Shown here in pieces: positions 1-8,092 of a DNA stretch of 64,000 nt. This stretch comes from Sinobacterium norvegicum (GTDB lineage Bacteria; Pseudomonadota; Gammaproteobacteria; Pseudomonadales; Sinobacteriaceae). The notes under the pieces were generated by a model. It was not told where the DNA came from and made no database searches. It saw nothing but the letters and a program-made list of their open reading frames with translations. The position numbers were made by a program, and so were the translations under genes. How positions within the stretch are numbered: position 1 is the first letter of the stretch; each line of letters opens with the position of its first letter. The stretch covers positions 1 through 64,000 of the forward strand of contig NZ_CAKLPX010000007.1 of the NCBI RefSeq assembly GCF_923077115.1, written 5' to 3'.

Positions 1-79
1 ACCGCTTACGGGGTTTTTTTATGGCTGGGGTTTCGTTAGGAGCAGGACTAAAGCATTGGTCAATGCAGACGGACAAATA

Positions 80-436
80 TTAGGCAGGACTGGGGGCTTG
101 GCTGTAGCTGGATATCAGGTCTTGAAGAATGGCCAGGCTTTTTTCGGGGATGTCGATAATTTGAAAGCCGGCCCAGCAGCTTTGCATGTTCTCAGCTTCT
201 CGACACCACAGGCAATCAACACCAATATCTATCAGTTCATTGTCATCGACGGGGCGACTGAGGTTAAGCCTTAGTTGGTAAAGGGAGTTACTCTTAACAG
301 GTTTGTTACACAGCAGCATAAGCCCGTCGGTAGTAATATTGACAACTTCGCCGATCATGTCTTTGGTAAGTGCGTTTATTGCAGTGACAGATTGCCTAAG
401 TTGTACGCGTTGTTGTTTGCGGTTATTTTCGTTCAA
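80..436 (-). CDS. PilZ domain protein (probable c-di-GMP receptor)
   Basis: This is a single-domain protein of about 118 residues. Near the N-terminus it has the arginine motif RKQQR, and about 25 residues on it has NITTDG, which fits the (D/N)x(S/T)xxG motif of PilZ domains; together these contact cyclic di-GMP in the family. A longer frame opens at a TTG at 469. I prefer the TTG at 436 because AGGGGA lies six bases before it and the PilZ motif then starts almost at once. There is no partner domain, so it would act as a small adaptor protein. The target is unknown, and motility or exopolysaccharide control is only an inference from the family. Confidence 0.8.
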   Translation of the reverse strand: MNENNRKQQRVQLRQSVTAINALTKDMIGEVVNITTDGLMLLCNKPVKSNSLYQLRLNLSRPVDDNELIDIGVDCLWCREAENMQSCWAGFQIIDIPEKSLAILQDLISSYSQAPSPA

Positions 437-550
437 AGATGATCCCCTGTTATTATTATCTCGGAGCAATATGATTCAGTCTCGCTCATTTGGCATGGAA
501 TATCTAGTGTCATGAAAAGAAGTTAATAGGAGCGCTGTAAGTGATCACTA

Positions 551-928
551 TCATTGACGGCACTTAAATTGATAGTTAACAATGAATTTACTGTTTTCTT
601 TGGTCACCCATTTGTCAGCTTCACGCCAACCGCTACTGCACTTTTGTGCAGCTAAATTTTCTACTGCAAGCAGTGCTGCATTCTTGTCTTGGCTGTCAGT
701 ATAGCTGGCGGTGACTAGTTCATCGTCAAAGTTGTTGCTTATGTTTTTGTTATCACCACCAATGTGCACAGGTTGCGGTGCATTACTACCGATCAGTTTC
801 ATACTGTCATTTTGGTGGAATTCACTGAAATCCAGGCTGTCTGCTTGATCCACTGCCATGTCTTCGGCGTCGCTGGCGAATGTGGTGATGGCAGTTGTCA
901 GTGTTAATATCGTGAGGGTGTTCTTCAT
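551..928 (-). CDS. Small secreted protein of unknown function
   Basis: I do not recognise this family. From the ATG at 928 the protein has about 125 residues and begins with a basic residue and a hydrophobic threonine-rich stretch ending in TTFAS, a plausible signal peptide. The mature part is acidic and polar. Its C-terminal third carries two cysteines (AAQKCSSGW and QFKCRQ), possibly a disulphide in the periplasm. An upstream in-frame ATG at 976 would put 16 odd residues before the signal peptide and is less likely; GAGAA precedes the 928 start. It lies downstream of the porin on the same strand, with hairpins between them. It could be expressed separately or by read-through. Confidence 0.6.
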   Translation of the reverse strand: MKNTLTILTLTTAITTFASDAEDMAVDQADSLDFSEFHQNDSMKLIGSNAPQPVHIGGDNKNISNNFDDELVTASYTDSQDKNAALLAVENLAAQKCSSGWREADKWVTKENSKFIVNYQFKCRQ

Positions 929-956
929 AAAAAGGTTCTCAATATTTGGTAACGAC

Positions 957-981
957 AAAAGGGATGCTGCGTGCATCCCTT
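957..981 (-). terminator. Probable porin terminator
   Basis: The inverted repeat GGGATGC / GCATCCC encloses the loop TGCGT and is extended by two A-T pairs. Read leftward, the stem is followed by four T residues. It sits just past the porin stop codon. The T-run is short, so termination may be partial, leaving the small secreted gene downstream with some read-through. A second perfect 6-bp inverted repeat (GACCGA/TCGGTC, 987-1002) lies between this one and the porin stop. Confidence 0.55.
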
Positions 982-1017
982 AGTTTGACCGATATGTCGG
1001 TCGATGGCGGATGTCGT

Positions 1018-2043
1018 TTAGAATTTGTGCGATATACCAATACCTGCAACAGTTTCTTCTTTGCTATCTTTTGTTACATTTTCAGTGGCTTCTAAGCTGT
1101 TGTAGAAACCAAACACCTTTGTGGCCTTGCTGAAGTTGTAATCAATGCCAACGCCGTAGGATTCATTGTTGTCGGTATCGGCAAAACTAACAGGCATGTC
1201 TGACTGTGCAATCTGTCCGTAAACTTTCCAAATTTTGTTAATTGTATACGAGACGCTACCGGTGTAGCCGCTGAATGTATCTTCCTTAACCGCTTGGTCG
1301 CCTTGATATACGGACTGCTGTGCCATGGCGCCGAAGGTAAAGCCTGCTACTTTGGCTTGGCCAACTAAGCGGGTGTTATCAAAGGCTGAGGTGTCACCGT
1401 CAATCAGTGCCAGCTTAGATTTGGTGGCGACATTGTTATCATGCGCAAGGGCAACATAAAAGTTGTCGTTCTTCCAGTTAATAGATGAAGAGAATGAATC
1501 TGCTACGCTATCTTCCGCCTTGCCATCGCCGGTGATGTCCTCACCTTCGTTTAAGATAGGTTGGATAGTGGCGCTAAAGCCAGCAAACTTTGGTGTGGTA
1601 TAGCTGATAATATTGGCGGCACGAGTTTCACCCAGTAATATATTCTTGATATCACCGGCGTCCAAGTCATTGAGGACATCAACTTTACCTTGGGCCATCT
1701 TTAGCGCGGTGTCATGTTTACCAACAAAGACCGTACCTAAGCCGCCAGTCAAGCCAACATAGATGTTTCGCTGTTTGAATACGTCACTGCCTTCGCCGTC
1801 GACATCAACTTCGTATTCCATCTTATAAATAACAGCAGTATTTTCTGTCAGATCTGTCTTGCCTTTGAAGCCGAGGCGTGAGGCGTTTGATTGTAATTCA
1901 GTGGTTGAGTCGCTGCCATCATCAACATTTTGTACGGACACATTGAGCTTGCCATAGACCGTGACGTCGGTATCAGCAAAAGCGGTGGTCGCAGTCATGC
2001 CGGCAACTGCGGTGATGGCTAAAGTAAGTTTATTCAAGTTCAT
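1018..2043 (-). CDS. Outer-membrane porin (trimeric, Gram-negative type)
   Basis: This 341-residue protein has a clear signal peptide ending in TTAFA before DTDVTVYGKLNV, the typical first beta-strand of general porins. The rest is alternating amphipathic strands with polar loops, and it ends in KF, the terminal aromatic residue recognised by the outer-membrane assembly machinery. Families with this layout form 16-stranded trimeric pores for small solutes. GGAAA lies eight bases before the ATG. The promoter carries a Pho box, so the best guess is that it is made under phosphate starvation and passes phosphate or other anions. That substrate preference is inferred from regulation, not from pore residues. 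Confidence 0.9.
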   Translation of the reverse strand: MNLNKLTLAITAVAGMTATTAFADTDVTVYGKLNVSVQNVDDGSDSTTELQSNASRLGFKGKTDLTENTAVIYKMEYEVDVDGEGSDVFKQRNIYVGLTGGLGTVFVGKHDTALKMAQGKVDVLNDLDAGDIKNILLGETRAANIISYTTPKFAGFSATIQPILNEGEDITGDGKAEDSVADSFSSSINWKNDNFYVALAHDNNVATKSKLALIDGDTSAFDNTRLVGQAKVAGFTFGAMAQQSVYQGDQAVKEDTFSGYTGSVSYTINKIWKVYGQIAQSDMPVSFADTDNNESYGVGIDYNFSKATKVFGFYNSLEATENVTKDSKEETVAGIGISHKF

Positions 2044-2090
2044 GGTATTTCCAATAGCTATAAAAGGTTTTGTTTTTAGTTTGTGGCGCT

Positions 2091-2146
2091 ATTATGTCGA
2101 GGGAATATGACGGCTGCATGACAGATTTGTCTGTTTTTTATGACAA
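2091..2146 (-). promoter_or_regulatory. Pho box and -10 element of the porin promoter
   Basis: On the minus strand CTGTCAT (2118-2124) and CCGTCAT (2107-2113) stand as direct repeats in 11-bp register, matching the PhoB box (CTGTCAT, four bases, CTGTCAT). A third copy, TTGTCAT, lies 22 bp upstream (2140-2146). Ten bases downstream of the box is CATAAT (2091-2096), a good -10 hexamer. In PhoB-dependent promoters the box replaces the -35 at exactly this distance. The predicted transcript would start about 40 bases before the porin ATG. Confidence 0.75.
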
Positions 2147-2230
2147 TAAATCAGTGGCTTAGCGTTTAACTGTTGTTCGATTACTGGTCTTTAGGCAGAC
2201 GGCTTTCGATTGGAGAGGGTTAATGAGGTA

Positions 2231-2824
2231 TTACTTGGAGGGGCGAGATAGGGTAAAGGCAAGGAAGAAGGCGGCAATAAATAAGCAGAGGCTGGCTGCC
2301 TCAGCGGTGCTAATAAATAGCAGCGTAGAATTGATCGCTAGGCTATTTTGTTGTTCGAGTTCGGTACTTGTTTGGTTGGCGAGTTTGGTGAGGTTGTCTT
2401 GTAGTGTAGTGATCAGGTCGACGGCATGATAGACGCTTTGGCGGTTGATGACGGGTTCTTTATCCATCGAGCGTTGTAGCGCATGCAGCTCGTTGTAATG
2501 TTCGAACAGGCTGATTGATAAGGGGTTGTTGGAAAAATTGCTGATGGTTGCGGCGGTCAGCGCCTCAATGGTGCTGCTCTGGGCAAGTGTGTTATATCGG
2601 CGCTGTGGCGTGTCGTGAATCAGCCGTTGTAGATAGAGACTATGCAGTGCGTTGAGTGCCTGCTGTGCTTTGCTTATAGACTCAAGCCGCGGTAGTTGTA
2701 CGTCCAGCATATGGCTGGCCTGTGACCGAATGTTACTGTTAACCTGATGTAACTGGGCAAGACAGAGGATACTGACAACGAGAATAGTTAAGAATGTGAG
2801 TAGCGCACTGTATTTACGCACCAT
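2231..2824 (-). CDS. Membrane sensor module ending at the start of a HAMP domain
   Basis: The 197-residue protein has an N-terminal membrane helix (about residues 6-25), a helical periplasmic part of about 140 residues, and a second membrane helix near residues 168-190. It then stops after LSRPSK. The order TM, helical bundle, TM, SRP is that of chemoreceptors and sensor kinases, in which SRP marks the first residues of HAMP. No HAMP, kinase, cyclase or chemoreceptor signalling domain follows in any frame before the porin promoter. It is therefore either a truncated receptor or a genuine stand-alone sensor that works through a partner. It is divergent from lon. Confidence 0.6.
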   Translation of the reverse strand: MVRKYSALLTFLTILVVSILCLAQLHQVNSNIRSQASHMLDVQLPRLESISKAQQALNALHSLYLQRLIHDTPQRRYNTLAQSSTIEALTAATISNFSNNPLSISLFEHYNELHALQRSMDKEPVINRQSVYHAVDLITTLQDNLTKLANQTSTELEQQNSLAINSTLLFISTAEAASLCLFIAAFFLAFTLSRPSK

Positions 2825-2907
2825 AGTGTCACCCTGACAGATTCACTGTCTAAAGTGTAGCAATTCTACTGTGGCAGGTTTTTTAGTTTTTGCAGAGGAG
2901 TTATAGA

Positions 2908-2936
2908 TTGAAAAATAACTACACAGCCCCCATATT
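2908..2936 (+). promoter_or_regulatory. Heat-shock (sigma-32) promoter of lon
   Basis: TTGAAA (2908-2913) is followed after 14 bases by CCCCATATT (2928-2936). This closely matches the RpoH consensus (CTTGAAA, 13-15 bases, CCCCATNT). It lies about 50 bases before the preferred lon start and overlaps the alternative TTG start at 2936, which argues against that start. Confidence 0.8.
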
Positions 2937-2986
2937 TGACTGATCATTGCCGATTTTCTGGCAACAACACATTTGAAGGAAGCTTA

Positions 2987-5377
2987 ATGGCCGATAATCT
3001 TGATGCGAGTATTGCCGATGAACTGGTTGTGGATTCGGTGTCGCCAGAAAAAGAAATAGCCTTGCCTGATCAGGTGCTGCCAAATGTTATAGAGCTATTA
3101 CCGATATCGAGCAGGCCCTTCTTTCCGGCTCAAATTCAGCCGCTTATTATTAAGAGCGAACCCTGGGAAGATACTATTCACCTTGTTTCGGAGGCAGATC
3201 AACCCTATGTCGGTATTATCTATACCACCCAGACAGATGGAGAGATTCGCCGTGAAGAACTGGCCGAAACCGGCTGTGTAGCAAGGGTTCAGAGTGTCGA
3301 GAGTGACGGTGAATATTTACATGTCATCGCGGTTGGTCGTAAACGCTTTCGGATTGTTCGTTGGTTGACAGATAAACCGCCCTATCGTGTACAGGTAGAA
3401 TACCCAGAGCCAAAATATGAAGAAGACGAGGAATTAAGAGCTCGGGCCATTGCCATTTTAGCGGTAATAAAAGAGTTGCTGCCGTTGAATCCGTTGTATT
3501 CGGAGGAGTTACGTCAGTATCTGAATCGTTTTGGTCCTAACGACCCATCACCGTTGTCTGATTTTTCAGCCTCGATCACCACTGCCAGCAATACGGAGCT
3601 GCAAAATATACTCGATACCGTTGATTTAACAAAGCGGATGGATCGCGTGTTGTTGCTTCTGCGTAAAGAGCTTGAGGTAGCAAAGTTACAGAGCGAATTG
3701 TCTGATCAGGTTAATGATAAGATCAGCGAGCAGCAGCGTGAATTCTTCCTGCGAGAGCAGTTGAAGCTAATCCAAAAAGAATTGGGCATTACCAAGGACG
3801 ATAAGACGGCCGATGCCGAAATGTTTCAGGCTCGGTTGAAAGACAAACAGCTGCCCGAGCATGTGCAAAGTCGTATCGATGACGAGATGCAGAAATTATC
3901 GATCTTAGAGATGGGATCGCCTGAGTATGGTGTCACCCGTAATTATCTCGATTGCTTAACAGCATTACCTTGGGGGGTCCATTCAACCGATCAGCTTGAA
4001 CTCTCTGTCGCCAGAGAGGTGCTGGAGAAGCATCACAATGGTTTGGGTGATGTTAAGGATCGTATCTTAGAGTTTATTGCCCTCGGCGCCTACCGCGGTG
4101 AAATCTCTGGTTCAATTATTTTGCTGGTCGGCCCGCCAGGTGTCGGTAAGACCTCTATCGGTCGCTCGGTGGCCGACGCACTGGGGAGAAAGTTCTATCG
4201 CTTCAGTGTTGGTGGTATGCGTGATGAGGCGGAGATCAAAGGGCATCGTCGCACCTATATCGGTGCTATGCCGGGCAAGTTTGTACAGGCGTTGAGTGAA
4301 GTCGATGTCGAAAACCCAGTGATTATGCTAGATGAAATAGACAAAATCGGTGCCAGTTATCATGGTGACCCCGCGTCGGCGTTGCTAGAGGCGCTGGATA
4401 GCGAGCAAAACAGCGAATTCTTAGATCATTACTTGGATTTAAGAGTCGATTTATCCAAGGTGCTCTTTATCTGTACCGCCAACCAAATCGATTCCATCCC
4501 TGCGCCACTTTATGATCGGATGGAGGTTATTCGTTTAGCCGGTTACATTGCCGAAGAAAAGTTGGCCATTGCCAAACAGCACCTATGGCCAAAACTGCTG
4601 ACACAGGCAAGAATTAAAAAGTCGACACTGAAGATTAGCGATGCGGCATTGAAAAACTTGATTGAGGGTTATGCCCGAGAATCAGGTGTGCGAAGCCTAG
4701 AAAAGCTATTGCAAAAACTCGTTCGTAAGTCGGTTGTTGTGTTGCTGGAGGGTAAGACAAAGAGTATTCGTATCGGCAAAAAGGAAGTGCTGCAATGGCT
4801 GGGTCAGCCGGTCTTCGAAACTGAAAGTATTCAAAAAGGTGTCGGCGTTGTCACTGGCTTGGCATGGACATCTATGGGTGGGGCAACGCTGCCTGTAGAG
4901 TCTAATAAGATACATAACTTGGCTCGCTCGCTGAAGCCAACGGGGCAGCTGGGTGATGTGATGAAGGAGTCGGTGGATATTGCCTATAGCTACGTTATGG
5001 CAAATGCCAGTCGCTTTGGCATTGCAGCCGATTATTTTGATAAGGCGGCGATTCACTTGCATGTGCCGGAAGGCGCGACGCCTAAAGATGGCCCAAGTGC
5101 CGGCGTGACAATGGCTACCTCGTTGGTTTCCCTTGCTCGTGATAAGGCAATTGCGGCGAAGATTGCGATGACTGGAGAATTAACGCTGACTGGGAAGGTG
5201 CTTGCTGTTGGTGGTATTCGAGAGAAGGTTATTGCGGCAAGACGAATAGGGATAAATCAGCTGATTCTGCCGAAGGCTAATCAAAGAGACTTTGATGAGC
5301 TGCCGTCATTTTTAAGAGAGGGGGTGTCGGTCACCTATGCGGCAACCTTCGATGATGTCTTCTCGCGGGTGTTCTAA
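2987..5377 (+). CDS. lon: ATP-dependent Lon protease
   Basis: This cytosolic AAA+ serine protease degrades misfolded and regulatory proteins. From the ATG at 2987 it has 796 residues: an N-terminal substrate-binding LON domain (about 35-230), a coiled-coil linker, the AAA+ module with Walker A GPPGVGKT (382-389) and Walker B VIMLDEID, and a C-terminal peptidase domain with the Ser704 (GPSAG) and Lys747 (GGIREK) dyad at the standard 43-residue spacing. GAAGGAAG precedes the ATG. A TTG at 2936 would lie inside the promoter. The N-terminal domain (ISSRPFFPAQIQPL) differs from the classical LPLRDVVVFPHM type, so this may be a second Lon paralogue rather than the housekeeping one. Regulation should be by heat shock. 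Confidence 0.95.
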   Translation: MADNLDASIADELVVDSVSPEKEIALPDQVLPNVIELLPISSRPFFPAQIQPLIIKSEPWEDTIHLVSEADQPYVGIIYTTQTDGEIRREELAETGCVARVQSVESDGEYLHVIAVGRKRFRIVRWLTDKPPYRVQVEYPEPKYEEDEELRARAIAILAVIKELLPLNPLYSEELRQYLNRFGPNDPSPLSDFSASITTASNTELQNILDTVDLTKRMDRVLLLLRKELEVAKLQSELSDQVNDKISEQQREFFLREQLKLIQKELGITKDDKTADAEMFQARLKDKQLPEHVQSRIDDEMQKLSILEMGSPEYGVTRNYLDCLTALPWGVHSTDQLELSVAREVLEKHHNGLGDVKDRILEFIALGAYRGEISGSIILLVGPPGVGKTSIGRSVADALGRKFYRFSVGGMRDEAEIKGHRRTYIGAMPGKFVQALSEVDVENPVIMLDEIDKIGASYHGDPASALLEALDSEQNSEFLDHYLDLRVDLSKVLFICTANQIDSIPAPLYDRMEVIRLAGYIAEEKLAIAKQHLWPKLLTQARIKKSTLKISDAALKNLIEGYARESGVRSLEKLLQKLVRKSVVVLLEGKTKSIRIGKKEVLQWLGQPVFETESIQKGVGVVTGLAWTSMGGATLPVESNKIHNLARSLKPTGQLGDVMKESVDIAYSYVMANASRFGIAADYFDKAAIHLHVPEGATPKDGPSAGVTMATSLVSLARDKAIAAKIAMTGELTLTGKVLAVGGIREKVIAARRIGINQLILPKANQRDFDELPSFLREGVSVTYAATFDDVFSRVF

Positions 5378-5394
5378 ATGTTAAGTTAAAAAAA

Positions 5395-5420
5395 AGCCTC
5401 GTTAAACGAGGCTTTTTTTT
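5395..5420. terminator. Bidirectional intrinsic terminator after lon
   Basis: AGCCTCGT / ACGAGGCT forms an 8-bp stem with a three-base loop. It is flanked by eight A on the left and eight T on the right, so it can stop transcription from both sides: lon from the left and the 22-codon ORF from the right. Confidence 0.9.
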
Positions 5421-5487
5421 AACACTTTTGCGCGATAATAATCGACACAAGAGTAATAGCAATAGCGGTGACTGTAGCGGTAACCAT
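5419..5487 (-). CDS. 22-residue hydrophobic small protein (candidate)
   Basis: An ATG at 5487 opens a 22-codon frame whose product is MVTATVTAIAITLVSIIIAQ followed by KC. Almost all of it could form one membrane helix, with a positive residue and a cysteine at the end. AGGAG lies six bases before the ATG and a perfect TATAAT lies about 30 bases further upstream. The stop codon touches the T-tract of the bidirectional terminator. Promoter element, ribosome site, frame and terminator are thus all in order within about 130 bases. I recognise no homologue. It may be a small membrane protein or a leader peptide, and coding is inferred from layout only. Confidence 0.5.
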   Translation of the reverse strand: MVTATVTAIAITLVSIIIAQKC

Positions 5488-5519
5488 GGTAGGCTCCTAG
5501 AGAAGTTTTTGGTGCCGCT

Positions 5520-5525
5520 ATTATA
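5520..5525 (-). promoter_or_regulatory. -10 hexamer upstream of the 22-codon ORF
   Basis: Read leftward this is a perfect TATAAT, 32 bases before the ATG of the small ORF. No convincing -35 hexamer is visible at 16-18 bp, so an activator or another sigma contact may be needed. Confidence 0.45.
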
Positions 5526-5611
5526 GTGGGAATATTGGTTTGAGTTTATTCGCAGTTAGACCTAATCCTATATGCAATAGTGCCTACAGAGTGACTTTTT
5601 GAAACGCCCCG

Positions 5612-7492
5612 TTATAATTTCGCTACAATCATTTGATAGAAATCGAGCTCTTTCTTGAGTGCCAGCTGTTGATTTTTTGTCTGTTTCACGCCATGCCCCT
5701 CGTCGGGAAAAAACAGCAACTGATGAAAAATATTATTGGACTCTAAGCGTTCGATAAATTGTTGTGTTTGCTCAGGCGGGCAGATGGTGTCTCGGCCACC
5801 TTGGATAAATAGTATCGGAGTGGTGAGTTGCTTGGCGAAATGAATCGGGCTGTGTTGAAACCAGCGGCTGTGCCCTTGTTCTGAGTATTCCTGTTTCAGC
5901 AGTTGCTGAATATAGCATCGCTCGAATCGATGGGTGTGTTTGAATAACAGGTTCAGGTCCGAGATACCAGAGCTGACCATGGCGCCGTTAAGCAGTGAGC
6001 TAAATGTGGCGATACAAAGGGCTGCGTAGCCGCCAGAGCTGTTGCCTCGAGCAAAGATGGCGTCGGGGTTGACTAGTTTTCTTTCAGTGAGATGTGCTAT
6101 TGCTGTCCGACAATCTTCGACCTCTGACCTGCCCCAATGGCCATAAATCTGGTGGCGAGAACTGCGGCCAAAACCGGCACTGCCGCGGTAATTTAGATCT
6201 AAAACGGAGAAACCGTGATCGGTGAAATACCGGGTGGTGAGATCCAGGCCAGGATGGGTATAAGACGTCGGTCCACCATGAAAACGAATAATCAGAGGGG
6301 CCGGTTCGCTGGTGTTCTTCGCTGCATAGAAAAAGCCTTGGCTTGCCTCTTTGGCGCCAACGTCGATTGATACAGGGGGGGGGAATAAGGTGGTTTCAAC
6401 CTTGTCGTTGGCGGTGAAACAGTGGGTTTGCCTGCTGCTTAAATGGTAGCTATAGATATGCTGATGGCTGTTAACACCGGCGGCGGCGAAATAAATTTTC
6501 TGGTCGATATGGCAGAGTTGGTGGATAAAGCAAATATCGTCCGGCAGCTCAAGTATTTCAGTATGCTGATTACAGTGTCGAATCAGCTGCCATCGGCCTC
6601 GGTGAATTTGTGTGCAGATTATATCGTCAACTTGCAGGGCAATATAGTTGCAGTGGCCGGCCTCCCAGGGGGCGGCACAGATATCAGCGTTCGGTGTATA
6701 AATAGCGCGACTGGTTTGGGTGGCAGTGTTGTAGCAGTAAAGCCCCCAGAAACCCTGGCGGTCAGAGAGGTAAAGCAGTTGTTGATTATCAAGCCAGCTG
6801 AGCTGGCAGACAGCCTCACCGTGTACTAAATCATTAGTCTTTGATTCAACAACGGCCTGGCTGGTTGACTCATTAATAGCGCCGTTGCTTGCCACGGGGG
6901 CGATGCGCAGTTCGGTATTGTCCCAGGGCATGTTTGGAAATTTGCGACAGACATAGGCGATGTACTGGCCATTAGGTGAAGTCATAGGGCTGTTAAAAAA
7001 GTCGCTCTGCTGGAGCAGTGGTTGAGTCGGCTCGCGGCAGTCGGCGACGAATTGCCTATCTCTCTCGGTATCATCAATAACGGCAAGGCAGCGCTGATGT
7101 GCCTTGTCAAAGGTGAGGTCACCGGCAACAACCGAATGTGAGTGCCAGTGATTATCCATTTTTAGATGCAGTTGGCCTGCTGTGGTAAGCCAAAGTTGAG
7201 TTTGATTACCCTCAAAGCAACCACCTCCATAACCGTTGAGTATAGAGCGGTTGTTGAGGTGATCGGCGACAGTTATAAGCTGTTCTTCAGCTGTGAGGCA
7301 GAATAACTGATGGTGGTTGTCGGCATCGACCATGTTGACGAATAATTGACGATCGATGACGCGAAGTTGCTTGATTTTACTGAGGCTTAAGCATGCCTGC
7401 TGCGCTGTCACCGTCATGTTAAAAGCTGGGTGTCTGCAAGAGGGTAGCGGGTGGAATAGAGCTTGAGCGTGGATCGAAAAAAGACATGGCAT
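5612..7492 (-). CDS. S9-family serine peptidase (acylaminoacyl/dipeptidyl peptidase type)
   Basis: The 626-residue protein has an N-terminal beta-propeller-like part (about 25-370) and a C-terminal alpha/beta-hydrolase domain. The catalytic triad is visible: Ser485 in GNSSGG, Asp568 in GGRDTI and His600 in DEGHG; HGGPTSYTHP supplies the oxyanion loop. The family cleaves short peptides, the propeller excluding large substrates. No convincing signal peptide is present, so it is probably cytosolic. An internal ATG at 7417 is possible. I kept the longer start because the residues SCRHPAFNMTVTAQQA line up in character with the usual N-terminus of the family. No strong ribosome site is seen at either start. 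Confidence 0.88.
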   Translation of the reverse strand: MPCLFSIHAQALFHPLPSCRHPAFNMTVTAQQACLSLSKIKQLRVIDRQLFVNMVDADNHHQLFCLTAEEQLITVADHLNNRSILNGYGGGCFEGNQTQLWLTTAGQLHLKMDNHWHSHSVVAGDLTFDKAHQRCLAVIDDTERDRQFVADCREPTQPLLQQSDFFNSPMTSPNGQYIAYVCRKFPNMPWDNTELRIAPVASNGAINESTSQAVVESKTNDLVHGEAVCQLSWLDNQQLLYLSDRQGFWGLYCYNTATQTSRAIYTPNADICAAPWEAGHCNYIALQVDDIICTQIHRGRWQLIRHCNQHTEILELPDDICFIHQLCHIDQKIYFAAAGVNSHQHIYSYHLSSRQTHCFTANDKVETTLFPPPVSIDVGAKEASQGFFYAAKNTSEPAPLIIRFHGGPTSYTHPGLDLTTRYFTDHGFSVLDLNYRGSAGFGRSSRHQIYGHWGRSEVEDCRTAIAHLTERKLVNPDAIFARGNSSGGYAALCIATFSSLLNGAMVSSGISDLNLLFKHTHRFERCYIQQLLKQEYSEQGHSRWFQHSPIHFAKQLTTPILFIQGGRDTICPPEQTQQFIERLESNNIFHQLLFFPDEGHGVKQTKNQQLALKKELDFYQMIVAKL

Positions 7493-7610
7493 TATCAGCG
7501 GCAGAGGGTGAGCCGTTAATATAGCACTGCAGGTATAGGCAAAGAAGTGTTGAGGAAGTATAGGCCGGTGTTAGCTAACCCCAGCCTTATCTCGGTAGGA
7601 TTAATCTATG

Positions 7611-7787
7611 TTAGAGGATGTCACCCATCCACGGACGACTGCGGGTTACTGGTTGAGCAGGATCATTAGGGCGTTGAATTTTATCGATTGTTCCCCCTTT
7701 CGATAAAAACTCGGCAACCTCGTTGGCGATTTGGTTACGAATTGCTTCGCGTGATGGCAATGAATTACAGCGCGGTACTGATGTCAT
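7611..7787 (-). CDS. Conserved-looking 58-residue protein of unknown function
   Basis: This short soluble protein begins MTSVPRCNSLPSREAIRNQI and continues with an EFLSKGGTI segment and a basic, proline-rich tail ending in GDIL. The LPSRE... FLxKGG pattern recalls small uncharacterised proteins I remember from pseudomonads and relatives, but I cannot name a family. The start at 7787 is chosen because GGAGG lies seven bases before it; an in-frame ATG at 7805 would place that site inside the gene. It stands alone, downstream of a structured 300-base gap. No function should be inferred. Confidence 0.65.
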   Translation of the reverse strand: MTSVPRCNSLPSREAIRNQIANEVAEFLSKGGTIDKIQRPNDPAQPVTRSRPWMGDIL

Positions 7788-8092
7788 GATAAAGCCTCCA
7801 AACATAGTCCATAATGTTTAATATTGTTGTTATTTTAATGGGCGATTATGACAGTAGTTTTTCACTATCTCAGCGAGAGATAGCAAGGCCAGTGCTCTTC
7901 CTGAGTGCTGGTTAGATCTACTTATCTAATCGACTGAGGCCAATATGCCAATTTTTTGACAGTGTGTATAGGGGAAATCGCTTACATTTTCGCAGTAAAA
8001 AATACGCAAACTGGGCATATTGAGAATATAAGTGACAGCTTTTTTTACAGGTCCGCAGTGTAGTGGGATTCAGAGGGTAACACTGCTTATTA
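7788..8092. other. 300-base gap with two inverted repeats
   Basis: I see no gene here. Two hairpins stand close together: CTATCTC/GAGATAG with a five-base loop (7865-7883) and TTAGAT/ATCTAA with a six-base loop (7912-7929). Neither is followed by a T-run. The right part has no strong repeat. The gap must hold the promoter of the 58-residue gene and any terminator of the methyltransferase, but I could not pick out convincing hexamers. Confidence 0.4.

Noticed and set aside
1-20. T-run at the window start as a terminator
   Set aside because: Only one arm could be in the window, so a hairpin cannot be shown.
2936-2986. TTG start for lon, 17 codons upstream
   Set aside because: It lies within the -10 of the sigma-32 promoter and has no ribosome site, whereas the ATG at 2987 has GAAGGAAG before it.
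7849-7855. Single CTGTCAT on the minus strand before the 58-residue gene
   Set aside because: A Pho box needs at least two copies in 11-bp register and only one is present.
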